DNA from: Bifidobacterium breve
GTDB taxonomy: Bacteria; Actinomycetota; Actinomycetes; S36-B12
Assembly (NCBI GenBank): GCA_943328365.2
Contig: CALPZT020000050.1
Location: 1-8,302, forward strand
Direction: 5' to 3'
DNA length: 8,302 nucleotides
Position numbers and translations under genes: made by a program
In this document: positions 1 to 7,294 of the stretch, piece after piece
How the letters are laid out: every line of letters starts with the position of its first letter
Position numbering within the stretch: position 1 is the stretch's first letter
Notes under the pieces: model-generated
The model's database searches: none
Seen by the model: only the letters and a program-made list of their open reading frames with translations
What the model was told of the DNA's origin: nothing

Positions 1-1258
1 AAATGAAGGGAATGCTCGTTCGAAGCACCGAGAGCGTTCGCGCCTCGACGTTGCCCATATACCCACCGCCGACGAGATACCGAGGAATTCGAACCATCGC
101 CTGCGGCTCCGGAGTCGCCCCGTACCCCCGGGCACCGCCTTCCGGCAGTCTGATGACCGGCCCGAAGCGAAGTTGCCCGCTTACCTCGTCGAGCATGAAG
201 TGCCGATCCATCGGGCTGGAGTCGGCGAAACTCTCGACCCTTGACCAGGTTGTCCAGCCGCGTGCACCGCTCACCTCGATCTCGAGGTTCATCTGCCCGG
301 CAACGAGCGGCACCTGACTCAACTGCAACCGGTCGCCCGGGGTACCAGTGCAAGGGCCGAGCAACTCGTCCTCGATCGGCTCACTGTGAGCTGCATCGAC
401 AATCCCACCGAGGGTGTCGGCCTCAACAGAGAGGATTTCCGGCGTGCTGAGATAGGACGGCTGGCTGCCAACCGTTTCGACAACGATCACTCTCACCCAT
501 GCCGCCTGCACGCCGCCGATGGATGAGACCGCATGCTGAGCAATGAAGATATCGATATTGCCAGTGCGGTTGAGGCCACCAGTTTCATCAGCGAGGATGC
601 GGACCTTGGCCCATTTCTGACCGTCCCAGGCTTCGATGACATACGGCGGATTGAGCGGATCGACGCCAATTCCCTCGATCTCGTTATCGCACAGCACGAC
701 AAGTCGGACGAAGCAGTCGCCGGACGCCTGCGTGAGCCCGACGTACAGCGCATCGCCGACCTGCGGTCGCGGTGAGAACACCGGGAATTCCTCGCGTAGG
801 GCGACCTTCTCGTCATTGTTCTCGAACCCACCATCGACGGTCTTCGTCAATGTTTGCTTGCAGTCGACACTCGGGATAGTGAAATCCTTCGCGGTGGCGA
901 AGGTAATTGCCCGATCATTGCCGGAGCGAACCGTCGAAACAAGGGTTCCTCTGGGGATATCGATATCAACTTCCTGTGCCACTGAGAGCCAGAATTCGAT
1001 TCGGGCGACCGCAGCCGAGGGCGGGATCATCTTCTCGCCGAGCAGGTCGAGGAACTTCACGTAGTGGAGATCCGGAATCCGGTTGAGCCGGTAAATGAGT
1101 TGATCGGTCATGTAGGCGAACGTCTCGATGAGCGTTACCCCAGGGTCCGACACGTTGTGATCGGTCCACTCCGGGTTGCGAAGCTGGACGAGACGTTTCG
1201 CCTCATCGACGAGATCCTGGAATCCACGGTCGTCGAGATTCGGTGCTGGCAAGGTCAT
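1..1258 (-). CDS. Putative baseplate assembly protein, Afp11/gp6 (J-like), partial
   Basis: An uninterrupted reading frame runs from the ATG at 1258 off the left edge, giving 419 visible residues and no stop. It begins MTLPAPNLDDRGFQDLVDEA and continues RNPEWTDHNVSDPGVTLIET, FAYMTDQLIYRLNRIPDLHY and VKFLDLLGEK. This is the typical N-terminus of the large putative baseplate assembly proteins of the TIGR02243 type, found in eCIS and some phages and corresponding to T4 gp6 / phage Mu-P2 J wedge proteins. Later segments (DIDIPRGTLVSTVRSG; LDEVSGQLRFGP, then IPRYLVGGGYMGNVEARTLS) fit the same family. The protein should form the dimeric wedge arms around the spike hub. Members are usually several hundred residues longer, so the C-terminal part lies outside. 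The start overlaps the gp25-like stop by four bases. Confidence 0.9.
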   Translation of the reverse strand, partial: MTLPAPNLDDRGFQDLVDEAKRLVQLRNPEWTDHNVSDPGVTLIETFAYMTDQLIYRLNRIPDLHYVKFLDLLGEKMIPPSAAVARIEFWLSVAQEVDIDIPRGTLVSTVRSGNDRAITFATAKDFTIPSVDCKQTLTKTVDGGFENNDEKVALREEFPVFSPRPQVGDALYVGLTQASGDCFVRLVVLCDNEIEGIGVDPLNPPYVIEAWDGQKWAKVRILADETGGLNRTGNIDIFIAQHAVSSIGGVQAAWVRVIVVETVGSQPSYLSTPEILSVEADTLGGIVDAAHSEPIEDELLGPCTGTPGDRLQLSQVPLVAGQMNLEIEVSGARGWTTWSRVESFADSSPMDRHFMLDEVSGQLRFGPVIRLPEGGARGYGATPEPQAMVRIPRYLVGGGYMGNVEARTLSVLRTSIPFI

Positions 1259-1668
1259 GGCGCCTCCTCAGCGGGGATGACGTAGAAGGGAACGAGCAGG
1301 TTTCGGGGGTCGTAGGTGCCCTTGAGCCGGTAGGTGATCGTGATGAGGACTCGGGTGGTATCACCGTCAAAGACCGCACGCACCTCGAGGATGTCGATGC
1401 GCGGCTCCCAGCGAAGCAGCGAATCGTGGACCTCGATCTGCACCCGGGTGAGCAGATCCATCGTGCTGGGCTCGAACAGCATGTCGTGAATGGAGCAGCC
1501 GAATTCAGGCCGCATCGGGCGTTCGCCGTATGCGGTACCCAGGATCAGCCGCATGGCGCGCTCGACATTCTCAACGCCGGTCACGAGGCGAACTCCGCCT
1601 TGCGAGTTCACCCCGAGTGGGTAAGCCAGGCCGCGGCCGGTAAATGCGGAATCGACATTCGATGCCAT
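1255..1668 (-). CDS. gp25/TssE-like baseplate wedge protein (Afp9-type)
   Basis: The 137-residue product matches the gp25 family of small baseplate wedge proteins that hold the sheath-initiating baseplate together. Conserved signatures are GRGLAYPLGVN, the helix VERAMRLILGTAYGERPMRP, EFGCSIHDMLFEP and the family EPR motif at residues 88-90 (LLRWEPRIDI), followed by beta-strands (VLITITYRLKG, LLVPFYV). The length is usual for eCIS gp25 proteins. The ATG at 1668 overlaps the spike stop (TGATG), with only a weak upstream GAAGAT, so expression is probably coupled to the spike gene. The stop overlaps the next gene's ATG by four bases (ATGA). Confidence 0.9.
   Translation of the reverse strand: MASNVDSAFTGRGLAYPLGVNSQGGVRLVTGVENVERAMRLILGTAYGERPMRPEFGCSIHDMLFEPSTMDLLTRVQIEVHDSLLRWEPRIDILEVRAVFDGDTTRVLITITYRLKGTYDPRNLLVPFYVIPAEEAP
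1263..1269 (-). promoter_or_regulatory. Strong ribosome binding site of the baseplate J-like gene
   Basis: GAGGAGG lies 4 bases before the ATG at 1258, inside the last codons of the gp25-like gene (its Glu-Glu-Ala-Pro end). It is the strongest Shine-Dalgarno match in the window. Confidence 0.6.
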
Positions 1669-3491
1669 CAGTTGATCTTCACCACCGATCCCTTGAGCGT
1701 GAGGATTCCCGATGCCTCGACGTTTACGACGGCGCCCTTCAGCTTGAGGGCTGACGAGGCATCGACCGTGACGCTAGCCCCAGACACCGTGACCGAGCTG
1801 TTCGCGTTCACCTTCGCCTTGCCCTTGGCCTCGACCGTCACGTCGTTGCCGGTCACCTTGGCGTTCTTCTTCGCGGTGACGTTGACATCGGCCGAACTGT
1901 TGATTGTTACCGGGCGATCGCCCTTGGTCGAGATGGTGATGCCGGCCTTCGCGTCCATGACGATCGAGCAGGAGTTGCCGTTAGTCGTGTGAATCGTGAT
2001 CGTCGACTTGTCCTTGGTGTCGTCAAGAATGATCTGGTGCCCGGCCTTCGTCGTGAGCGCCGTCTTCATGGGTGCGCCGTCGACCACCATCTCCGCGTGC
2101 GGAATCTTCCCGACCCCCTTTCCGTAGACGCCGCCGAGCACGTAGGGAAGATCGAGCTGCCCATTCTCGAATGCGACGATGACCTCGTCCTTCGGGCGCG
2201 GCATGAGCTGGAGGCCCGTCCCGGCTCCGGCACCAAGCTGGAGCACGCGCGCCCAGCCGGTCACGAAGGCGCGGTCAAGCCACGGGAGCGTGAGGTTGAC
2301 GCGGCCCTTTTTCTCGGGATCAGCAATATCGTTGACGATGGCAGGGTAGATACCGTGAAACCGCTGCGGTGGCACGCCGCCGCCCTGGAGCCCGCTCATC
2401 GAACGGTCCTCAAGGCCAGTGCAGTAGATCGTGGTCGTGTAGCCATCGAGGCCCGGTTCGAAGACATGCAGGACGCTGCTCACGATGTGGATCCCCTTGA
2501 GCGGTCCATAGACATCGTCATAGACCTTAATCGGCTTGTTGATGTCAATGAGCGGGTTGCCTTTCACCCGCATGTCAAGGTCAACGCTGGCTCCCGCCTC
2601 TCGTACAGCAGCTCCCATCGCAGCCCGATCTGCCCGCGCCTTCGTCCCCGCAAACGTCTCGAGCGACAGCTTCGGGCCCGCCTTCGTCGACTTCTTGAAT
2701 TGCCCAGCGCTACTGTCGTCCTTCATCGTCCGGCGCATCTTCGAAGAAAGCGATGTCTGCCCCGACGCTGTCGCGCCCTTCGCCTCATCCCAGCCCGGCA
2801 CCACAGCGGCCCCTGCCATCCCCGATGCGGTGAGGAGGCCGCGATAGGCCAACACGCGGTTGTCGCCAACCTCGAAGGCGGTGTTCGGACTGGCCCGCTT
2901 GGCCACCTCGACGGGACCGAAGTACAGGGCGGTCATGCCCCTGGTGAGCAAGGTCCAGACCTTCACGTACGTGACGAACCCGAGTTCGCGCGCTAGGCGG
3001 TTGATGAAGTCCCAGTCGGTCTCATTCGCCTGCACGATGAACTTGTGCTTGGCGCCGTCCGTGAGAATCTTGCTGCCGAGCAGCGGGTCGAGCCCGTACG
3101 ACTTGGCGATCTGCTTCGCCACCTCGCCGTACGTCATGTCCTTGAAGCCGCGCGTCTTCTTTTGGGCGGTCATGTCATAGGCGCCGTCGTACGCTCGAAT
3201 GACGTAGCGCGAGCCGAATGCGGCGTCCATCCGAATCTCGCGGCTCTTCACGATGCCGCGAAACACGATATCGCCGGTGAGGTTGCCGGGTGCGTAGGCG
3301 AAGATCGAGATCACGTCACCCACCGCCCCGACCGGAAATGGCGGGGTCGCCTCGATCTCGCACAGTCGAGGCATCCCATACGCCGCCTCGACACTGATGC
3401 GGCTCACCCGGTTCTGCAGCGAGTCCTTCAGTCGAGTGCGGTCGTCGAGCACTTGAAGGGTCGACGATGACAGGTCGTACGCGAATGCCAT
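1668..3491 (-). CDS. VgrG-like baseplate hub and spike (gp27-gp5 fusion, Afp8-type)
   Basis: The 607-residue product has the three-part layout of VgrG/Afp8 trimeric spikes that sit under the tube and puncture the target membrane. Residues ~1-365 form the gp27-like hub, with DIVFRGIVKSREIR, a YVIRAYDGAYDMTAQKKTRG segment, MTYGEVAKQIAKSYGLDP, ANETDWDFINRLARELGF and later KGIHIVSSVLHVFEPG. Residues ~378-460 are the gp5 OB-fold (FHGIYPAIVNDIADPEKKGR, LPWLDRAFVTGWARVLQLGA, PRPKDEVIVAFENGQLDLPY). Residues ~480-607 form a beta-helical needle of alternating V/T/K/A/N strands ending KGSVVKIN, with no lysozyme domain and no effector extension. The length fits the family. Start and stop overlap the neighbouring genes in TGATG motifs at both ends. 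A lysine/serine-rich variable loop occurs at ~235-300. No PAAR tip gene follows directly. Confidence 0.9.
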   Translation of the reverse strand: MAFAYDLSSSTLQVLDDRTRLKDSLQNRVSRISVEAAYGMPRLCEIEATPPFPVGAVGDVISIFAYAPGNLTGDIVFRGIVKSREIRMDAAFGSRYVIRAYDGAYDMTAQKKTRGFKDMTYGEVAKQIAKSYGLDPLLGSKILTDGAKHKFIVQANETDWDFINRLARELGFVTYVKVWTLLTRGMTALYFGPVEVAKRASPNTAFEVGDNRVLAYRGLLTASGMAGAAVVPGWDEAKGATASGQTSLSSKMRRTMKDDSSAGQFKKSTKAGPKLSLETFAGTKARADRAAMGAAVREAGASVDLDMRVKGNPLIDINKPIKVYDDVYGPLKGIHIVSSVLHVFEPGLDGYTTTIYCTGLEDRSMSGLQGGGVPPQRFHGIYPAIVNDIADPEKKGRVNLTLPWLDRAFVTGWARVLQLGAGAGTGLQLMPRPKDEVIVAFENGQLDLPYVLGGVYGKGVGKIPHAEMVVDGAPMKTALTTKAGHQIILDDTKDKSTITIHTTNGNSCSIVMDAKAGITISTKGDRPVTINSSADVNVTAKKNAKVTGNDVTVEAKGKAKVNANSSVTVSGASVTVDASSALKLKGAVVNVEASGILTLKGSVVKIN

Positions 3492-5086
3492 CAGTAATCC
3501 TCGAGCACGTCTGAGTAGGTGTCGTCCTCGTCAATGGTGACGACGGTGCCCCCCTCGCTCCGGAATGGCAGGGCCTCCGGGGCGGGGAGCAGCACCTTTC
3601 GGCCGATACGAATTCTCAAGGGGTCGTCGATGCCGTTGTGCTCGGCGATATCGCGCCACCGATTCGGCTCCTGATACGTGCGGTAGGCCAGATGGGCCAG
3701 GGTGTCGCCCTCGAACAGGGTGTCGGCCATCTCCGGGGCCAGGCCTCCCGAGGTCGGATTCGTGCTCCCCGAACTCTCGGGATACTGCGAGAGTGCGATC
3801 GAACCGACCGCCTTCGATGGCGAACCATCAGCATCGAATCGCACGATGTTGGCTGACAGGTAGGAAACATAGGAGAGGGGCGACACGAACTCCCCCCAGA
3901 ACAGCATGACGAGCGGGGGTGACGAACTGGTCGAGAAGAGCGATCCGCCGCTGTAGTTCTCACAGAGCATGATGAGTTTCTTGAGGTCGTCCATGACCTG
4001 ACGGGGCTTGCCATAGCCGAGTGAGCCGCCCCCCATGCCCGCCGCCCCGGCGAGTGCCCCAAAGAGCCCGCCGCCCGATGACAGGCCACCGATAAGCCCA
4101 CCCGCAGACATCGGATCCTTCTTATTCGTCTTCATGAGGAATTCGAAGGAGATCCGCAGCGGCTGGGTCCCCATCCAGCTCACCGGACCGGCCTGCGAGG
4201 AGCGGGGGGAGGACGACTGAGCCCAGCTCGCCCCCTTGTGGATCTGCATCGAGGCGGGCGGGAGATAGAACTCGATGGCGTCGTATTCGGCAGCCATGCC
4301 GGCGATCATCTTCGTTGCTGCAGCGCTCGCCGCACCGGCCCCGAGCAGATTGCCCATCATCGACTGGCCAACAGTCCACGAGCTCATCTTCGCGAGGAGC
4401 TTGCGGGTGACACTGCCGGTGTTCGGGATGATAACGAGCTTGCACGGCTCAACTCGCTCCTCGGTAGTGATCGAGGAGTCGACCATCGGCTTTGCGCCAC
4501 CCGTGGTCTCGACGGAATAGCCCGAGAACGAGAAGGACAGGCTCTCGATCGTGGTCGGCTCCATCTTGCCGCCGGTAAACGAGTTCACCACACCGGCTTG
4601 GAGGCTCGGTGCATTCCAGGTCTTGGGCAAGCAGTTGCGGAACACAATGTTGAACTTCTGCCCCGCAGAATCGCCGATTCCAGCGAAGGATAGAAGCGAC
4701 ATGATCGAGGACGGCACCATGCTCGAGCCGCCAGACTGGTTCGGCATCTCCACGGTGACCGCGACTGTTGTCGGACCGTCCTTGTTCGCCTTCGCGAACC
4801 ACTCGGTGATGTGTGCGCTCGTTCCAGGGACCCAGGGACGGCTCAGGTTCACCTCGCCGTACGAGATGCGCTCGATCTCACGGAATGTGGTGCGCCCGTA
4901 CCCGCCGGCCGGAAGGTCGTTGGTGTTCATGGTCATCGAACCGAGCGAGAGCGACTGCCACCCACCCCCGAGGCTGGTATCGCCCACGCAATCGACCGAC
5001 AGCGTGAATCCCAGGAAGTAGCCGGCCGGATAGCCCGCGTCGTACTTGACGCTGCCGAAGCCGCCTATGTCCGGAAGGCCAAACAT
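3491..5086 (-). CDS. Fusion of gp19-like tube domain and Afp7-like LysM baseplate adaptor
   Basis: The 531-residue product has two parts. Residues ~1-200 resemble a gp19 tube domain: YFLGFTLSVDCVGD, then TTFREIERISYGEVNLSRPW, then TEWFAK, and a final beta hairpin (IESLSFSFSGYSVE). Residues ~210-510 resemble Afp7/Pvc7-type proteins that link tube to baseplate hub. Visible there are PCKLVIIPNTG, IEFYLPPASMQIHKGASWAQ, PLRISFEFLMKT, a Gly/Ala-rich loop at ~325-360, PPLVMLFWGEFVSPLSYVSY and a C-terminal LysM of about 50 residues (DTLFEGDTLAHLAYRTYQEP to IGRKVLLP). In this family LysM is thought to be structural rather than wall-degrading. The tail is acidic (TIDEDDTYSDVLEDY). I chose ATG at 5086; a TTG at 5089, directly after the previous TGA, adds one residue. 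No strong ribosome site is seen, so coupling to the previous gene is likely. The stop overlaps the next start (TGATG). In Afp these two parts are separate genes. Confidence 0.8.
   Translation of the reverse strand: MFGLPDIGGFGSVKYDAGYPAGYFLGFTLSVDCVGDTSLGGGWQSLSLGSMTMNTNDLPAGGYGRTTFREIERISYGEVNLSRPWVPGTSAHITEWFAKANKDGPTTVAVTVEMPNQSGGSSMVPSSIMSLLSFAGIGDSAGQKFNIVFRNCLPKTWNAPSLQAGVVNSFTGGKMEPTTIESLSFSFSGYSVETTGGAKPMVDSSITTEERVEPCKLVIIPNTGSVTRKLLAKMSSWTVGQSMMGNLLGAGAASAAATKMIAGMAAEYDAIEFYLPPASMQIHKGASWAQSSSPRSSQAGPVSWMGTQPLRISFEFLMKTNKKDPMSAGGLIGGLSSGGGLFGALAGAAGMGGGSLGYGKPRQVMDDLKKLIMLCENYSGGSLFSTSSSPPLVMLFWGEFVSPLSYVSYLSANIVRFDADGSPSKAVGSIALSQYPESSGSTNPTSGGLAPEMADTLFEGDTLAHLAYRTYQEPNRWRDIAEHNGIDDPLRIRIGRKVLLPAPEALPFRSEGGTVVTIDEDDTYSDVLEDY
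3498..3502 (-). promoter_or_regulatory. Ribosome binding site of the spike gene
   Basis: GAGGA lies 6 bases before the ATG at 3491 and within the last codons of the previous gene. Together with the TGATG stop/start overlap it indicates translational coupling. Confidence 0.55.
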
Positions 5087-5089
5087 CAA

Positions 5090-7279
5090 TCAGCCCCACT
5101 CTCTCGACATGCGACCTCGTCGCTCTTTGTCACGCACGAGTTCGGCGCGCAACCGCTGGCGTATCAGTGGATAGAGTTCGTGCGCTTGCCGTTCGAGGTC
5201 GCGCAAGCGGCCCGATTTCTCATCCTTCGTGATTGGCGGCGGCGCAGCAGACAGCGCAAGTTCGGAGTCGCTCATCGAACTCGTCGCCAATCCCTCAGGC
5301 CGTTGACCGAGTTCGATGCGCCAATTGTCATCGAGGAAGTTCACCGGCTGAGGGCCACCACGACTCAATGCCGGCGCCGAGGCGATAGGGGTGGGGCTTC
5401 CGGTCGGTGGCGCCGAATCACGCGCGCTTCGCTGGACACCCTCGCCTGCGACCATCTGCGGAATGGCCGGAGCGTTGACGCTGCTTGACCGATGATGCAG
5501 TTGCGGGGCCGCCTGGTGCATCGACTGCATGAGCCCTTCGGCGTGCCGCGCACCGGCCTCGAGATCCTGGCCCTCAGCAGTGTGCTCCGCCGGCATCCGC
5601 GAGGCACCGCCCTGCTGCTGCACGACATGGGTGAGCTCATGGGCGAGCAGCTGCTGGCCACGCGTGCTGTCGAGCGGGGCATCCGCTGCGAGGAAGATCT
5701 CTCCGTCGCGGGTAAACGCCTCAGCATTCACCGAACGAGTGAGGGCCTCCGCCCGGCCGCCCTCGTGGACGACCACCTCTGACGGCGCCGTGCCCACCGA
5801 TTCACGAACTGCCTGTCGTACCTGCTCTGGGACGGCGACGCTCCGCGAGCCACCCGAGGATCTGGGCTCAGGTTGCGCCCCTGCGAGCGACCCGGAGTTC
5901 GGCATGGTTGCTCGGAGGCCGGTTGGGGTAGCGGTACGCACGCTACTGGAGTCATCACGGGCACGACGCTGCACGCCGGTGGTGCCCGCCGACACGAGCG
6001 GCGGCCGGGAAGCAAGGGTTGCCCGCGAACGAGCATTGGGCCCGCTCGGTGCGACTGCCGGACCGTGCGACGGTCCGGCGGCGGCGGACCGCTCGGCCAA
6101 TGGTGTTGATGCCGACCCCCGCTGGTCGGCTGAGACACCGGCAGCATTCACCATGCTTTCGCGTGCTGTGATCGAGGTCAGCGGTGTGGCAACACTCGAG
6201 CCACGTGAGCCCGGTTCGATCGGTGACGAGACTGACCCGGCAGGCGGGGTTGGCGCGGACGGCAGTGGCGCGATCGAATCAACCGGGGAGTCAGGATCGA
6301 GGTCTGCCTCCCGCCTGTGCTGCAGTACCTGCGTCTGGGAGTTTGACGCCGGCTCAGGCGGTGCAGCACCGCGCACCCGAGCGCTCAGGAGCGGAGCCTG
6401 CCCCGACCTGCCCTCGCCTGCTGCCTGGGCATCAGGGGTCCCGGCAGCGTCTCCGTCACGTTCGCTGATCGCACTCTCGGCGAGTGCCTGCTCCAGGAGT
6501 GCGTCATCGGGATCCTCCGGCTCGATCGGCACATTGACGCGTCCGCGCGACGCACGCCGGCGCAGCACGGGCGCTGAATCGGGGGCGTTCGAGATGGTGG
6601 AGGCCGGCATGTCGGGGGCGGTGAACGGCACCGGGGACCACGAATCGACCACATTGCCGACGATGATGTCGGGATCCTTGTCGCGCTTCGCCGCTGCCAT
6701 CTTGAAGGCGGGGGCTCGCACCGCCTTGCTCACCTCGGATCGGGTCGGCAGGAATGGCGTGGCGAGGGACGGCATAGCGGGCCCAGTTTCGACCGGGGCG
6801 CCTACCGCACGCTGCTCGACCGGCTTCAGGGCCGGACTTTGCTTGGCGGACGCAGCAAGACGACGGGGCAGCGGCAGCGGGGGCAGCGCGTTCGGTGCAG
6901 GAGCCTCATCGAGTTCATCCGGTTCGCCCTCACCTCGCTCCCGATGAACGAGCGCCTCGCGTTGCTTGCGGGAAACCGTCCGATTCGGGCGACGGCGAGC
7001 CCGAGCAGTGATCAAGCCCAGTGGGCCATCCTCCACCCCGTGGGTCAATGGCTCATTCGTGACCGCTGTCGGTCGATGCGTGACGAGAAAGTCACCGATC
7101 GGACGCTGGAGACGAGCCATCGATCCAAACGTCTGGCGCAGCGGCGGGAGCATCATGAAATCGCCGCGCTGCTCTCCCATGGTTGCCGTCGTCCGGTCAC
7201 GCTCTGCGGTCTCAGCAGGCATCTCCCCCGCGGTGGGCGCAACGAGCAAGAGGTCGCGTAGACGGTCGATCACACCCAC
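5090..7279 (-). CDS. eCIS-associated DUF4157 putative metalloprotease, long disordered form
   Basis: The 729-residue product carries an eCIS-associated DUF4157 domain at about residues 478-585. The domain starts VAVPEQVRQAVRESVG, continues through VVVHEGGRAEALTRSVNAEA and FTRDGEIFLA, and contains LLAHELTHVVQQQGG. HELTH at 547-551 is a zinc-metalloprotease HExxH motif, and Glu574 in QDLEAGARHAE is a plausible third ligand. Residues ~115-475 are rich in Pro, Ala, Ser and Arg, with little hydrophobic content, and are probably disordered. Residues 1-110 include a short hydrophobic stretch (LRDLLLVAP) and a basic patch (TARARRRPNR). The last ~40 residues form a charged amphipathic helix (RLRDLERQAHELYPLIRQRL onward). 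No signal peptide or transmembrane segment is evident. DUF4157 is known to be strongly associated with eCIS loci and has been suggested to be a toxin or a processing protease. Which applies here is unknown, and proteolysis is inferred from the motif only. The gene is embedded between structural genes and starts at GTG. Confidence 0.85.
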   Translation of the reverse strand: MGVIDRLRDLLLVAPTAGEMPAETAERDRTTATMGEQRGDFMMLPPLRQTFGSMARLQRPIGDFLVTHRPTAVTNEPLTHGVEDGPLGLITARARRRPNRTVSRKQREALVHRERGEGEPDELDEAPAPNALPPLPLPRRLAASAKQSPALKPVEQRAVGAPVETGPAMPSLATPFLPTRSEVSKAVRAPAFKMAAAKRDKDPDIIVGNVVDSWSPVPFTAPDMPASTISNAPDSAPVLRRRASRGRVNVPIEPEDPDDALLEQALAESAISERDGDAAGTPDAQAAGEGRSGQAPLLSARVRGAAPPEPASNSQTQVLQHRREADLDPDSPVDSIAPLPSAPTPPAGSVSSPIEPGSRGSSVATPLTSITARESMVNAAGVSADQRGSASTPLAERSAAAGPSHGPAVAPSGPNARSRATLASRPPLVSAGTTGVQRRARDDSSSVRTATPTGLRATMPNSGSLAGAQPEPRSSGGSRSVAVPEQVRQAVRESVGTAPSEVVVHEGGRAEALTRSVNAEAFTRDGEIFLAADAPLDSTRGQQLLAHELTHVVQQQGGASRMPAEHTAEGQDLEAGARHAEGLMQSMHQAAPQLHHRSSSVNAPAIPQMVAGEGVQRSARDSAPPTGSPTPIASAPALSRGGPQPVNFLDDNWRIELGQRPEGLATSSMSDSELALSAAPPPITKDEKSGRLRDLERQAHELYPLIRQRLRAELVRDKERRGRMSREWG

Positions 7280-7287
7280 CCGCTCGC

Positions 7288-7293
7288 CCTCCC
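7288..7293 (-). promoter_or_regulatory. Ribosome binding site of the DUF4157 gene
   Basis: GGGAGG in the mRNA lies 8 bases before the GTG at 7279-7277, within the 15-base gap after the DUF6760 stop. It favours this GTG over the in-frame GTG two codons later (7273), which would be 14 bases away. Confidence 0.6.
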
Positions 7294-7294
7294 A

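Noticed and set aside
1..1258. Short plus-strand open frames in the left end as separate genes
   Set aside because: They are shadows of the continuous minus-strand baseplate frame, which has no stop and clear family motifs over the whole stretch.
1720..1960. Repetitive V/T/K/A-coding stretch at the spike 3' end as a DNA repeat or CRISPR-like array
   Set aside because: The periodicity is at protein level (beta-helix strands). The bases do not recur as identical units or with regular spacers.
1989..2996. A 335-residue open frame on the plus strand opposite the spike gene
   Set aside because: It is antisense to a well-supported VgrG-like gene, is Arg/His-rich with no recognisable fold, and has no convincing ribosome site.
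3590..3710. LysM domain as a sign of a cell-wall hydrolase
   Set aside because: There is no catalytic domain next to it, and the surrounding sequence fits the Afp7 adaptor in which LysM is structural.
5529..6947. A 472-residue open frame on the plus strand opposite the DUF4157 gene
   Set aside because: Composition is Ser/Arg/Ala/Gly-rich without domain motifs, and it lies wholly antisense to a gene with a clear domain. Long antisense frames are expected in GC-rich low-complexity coding DNA.
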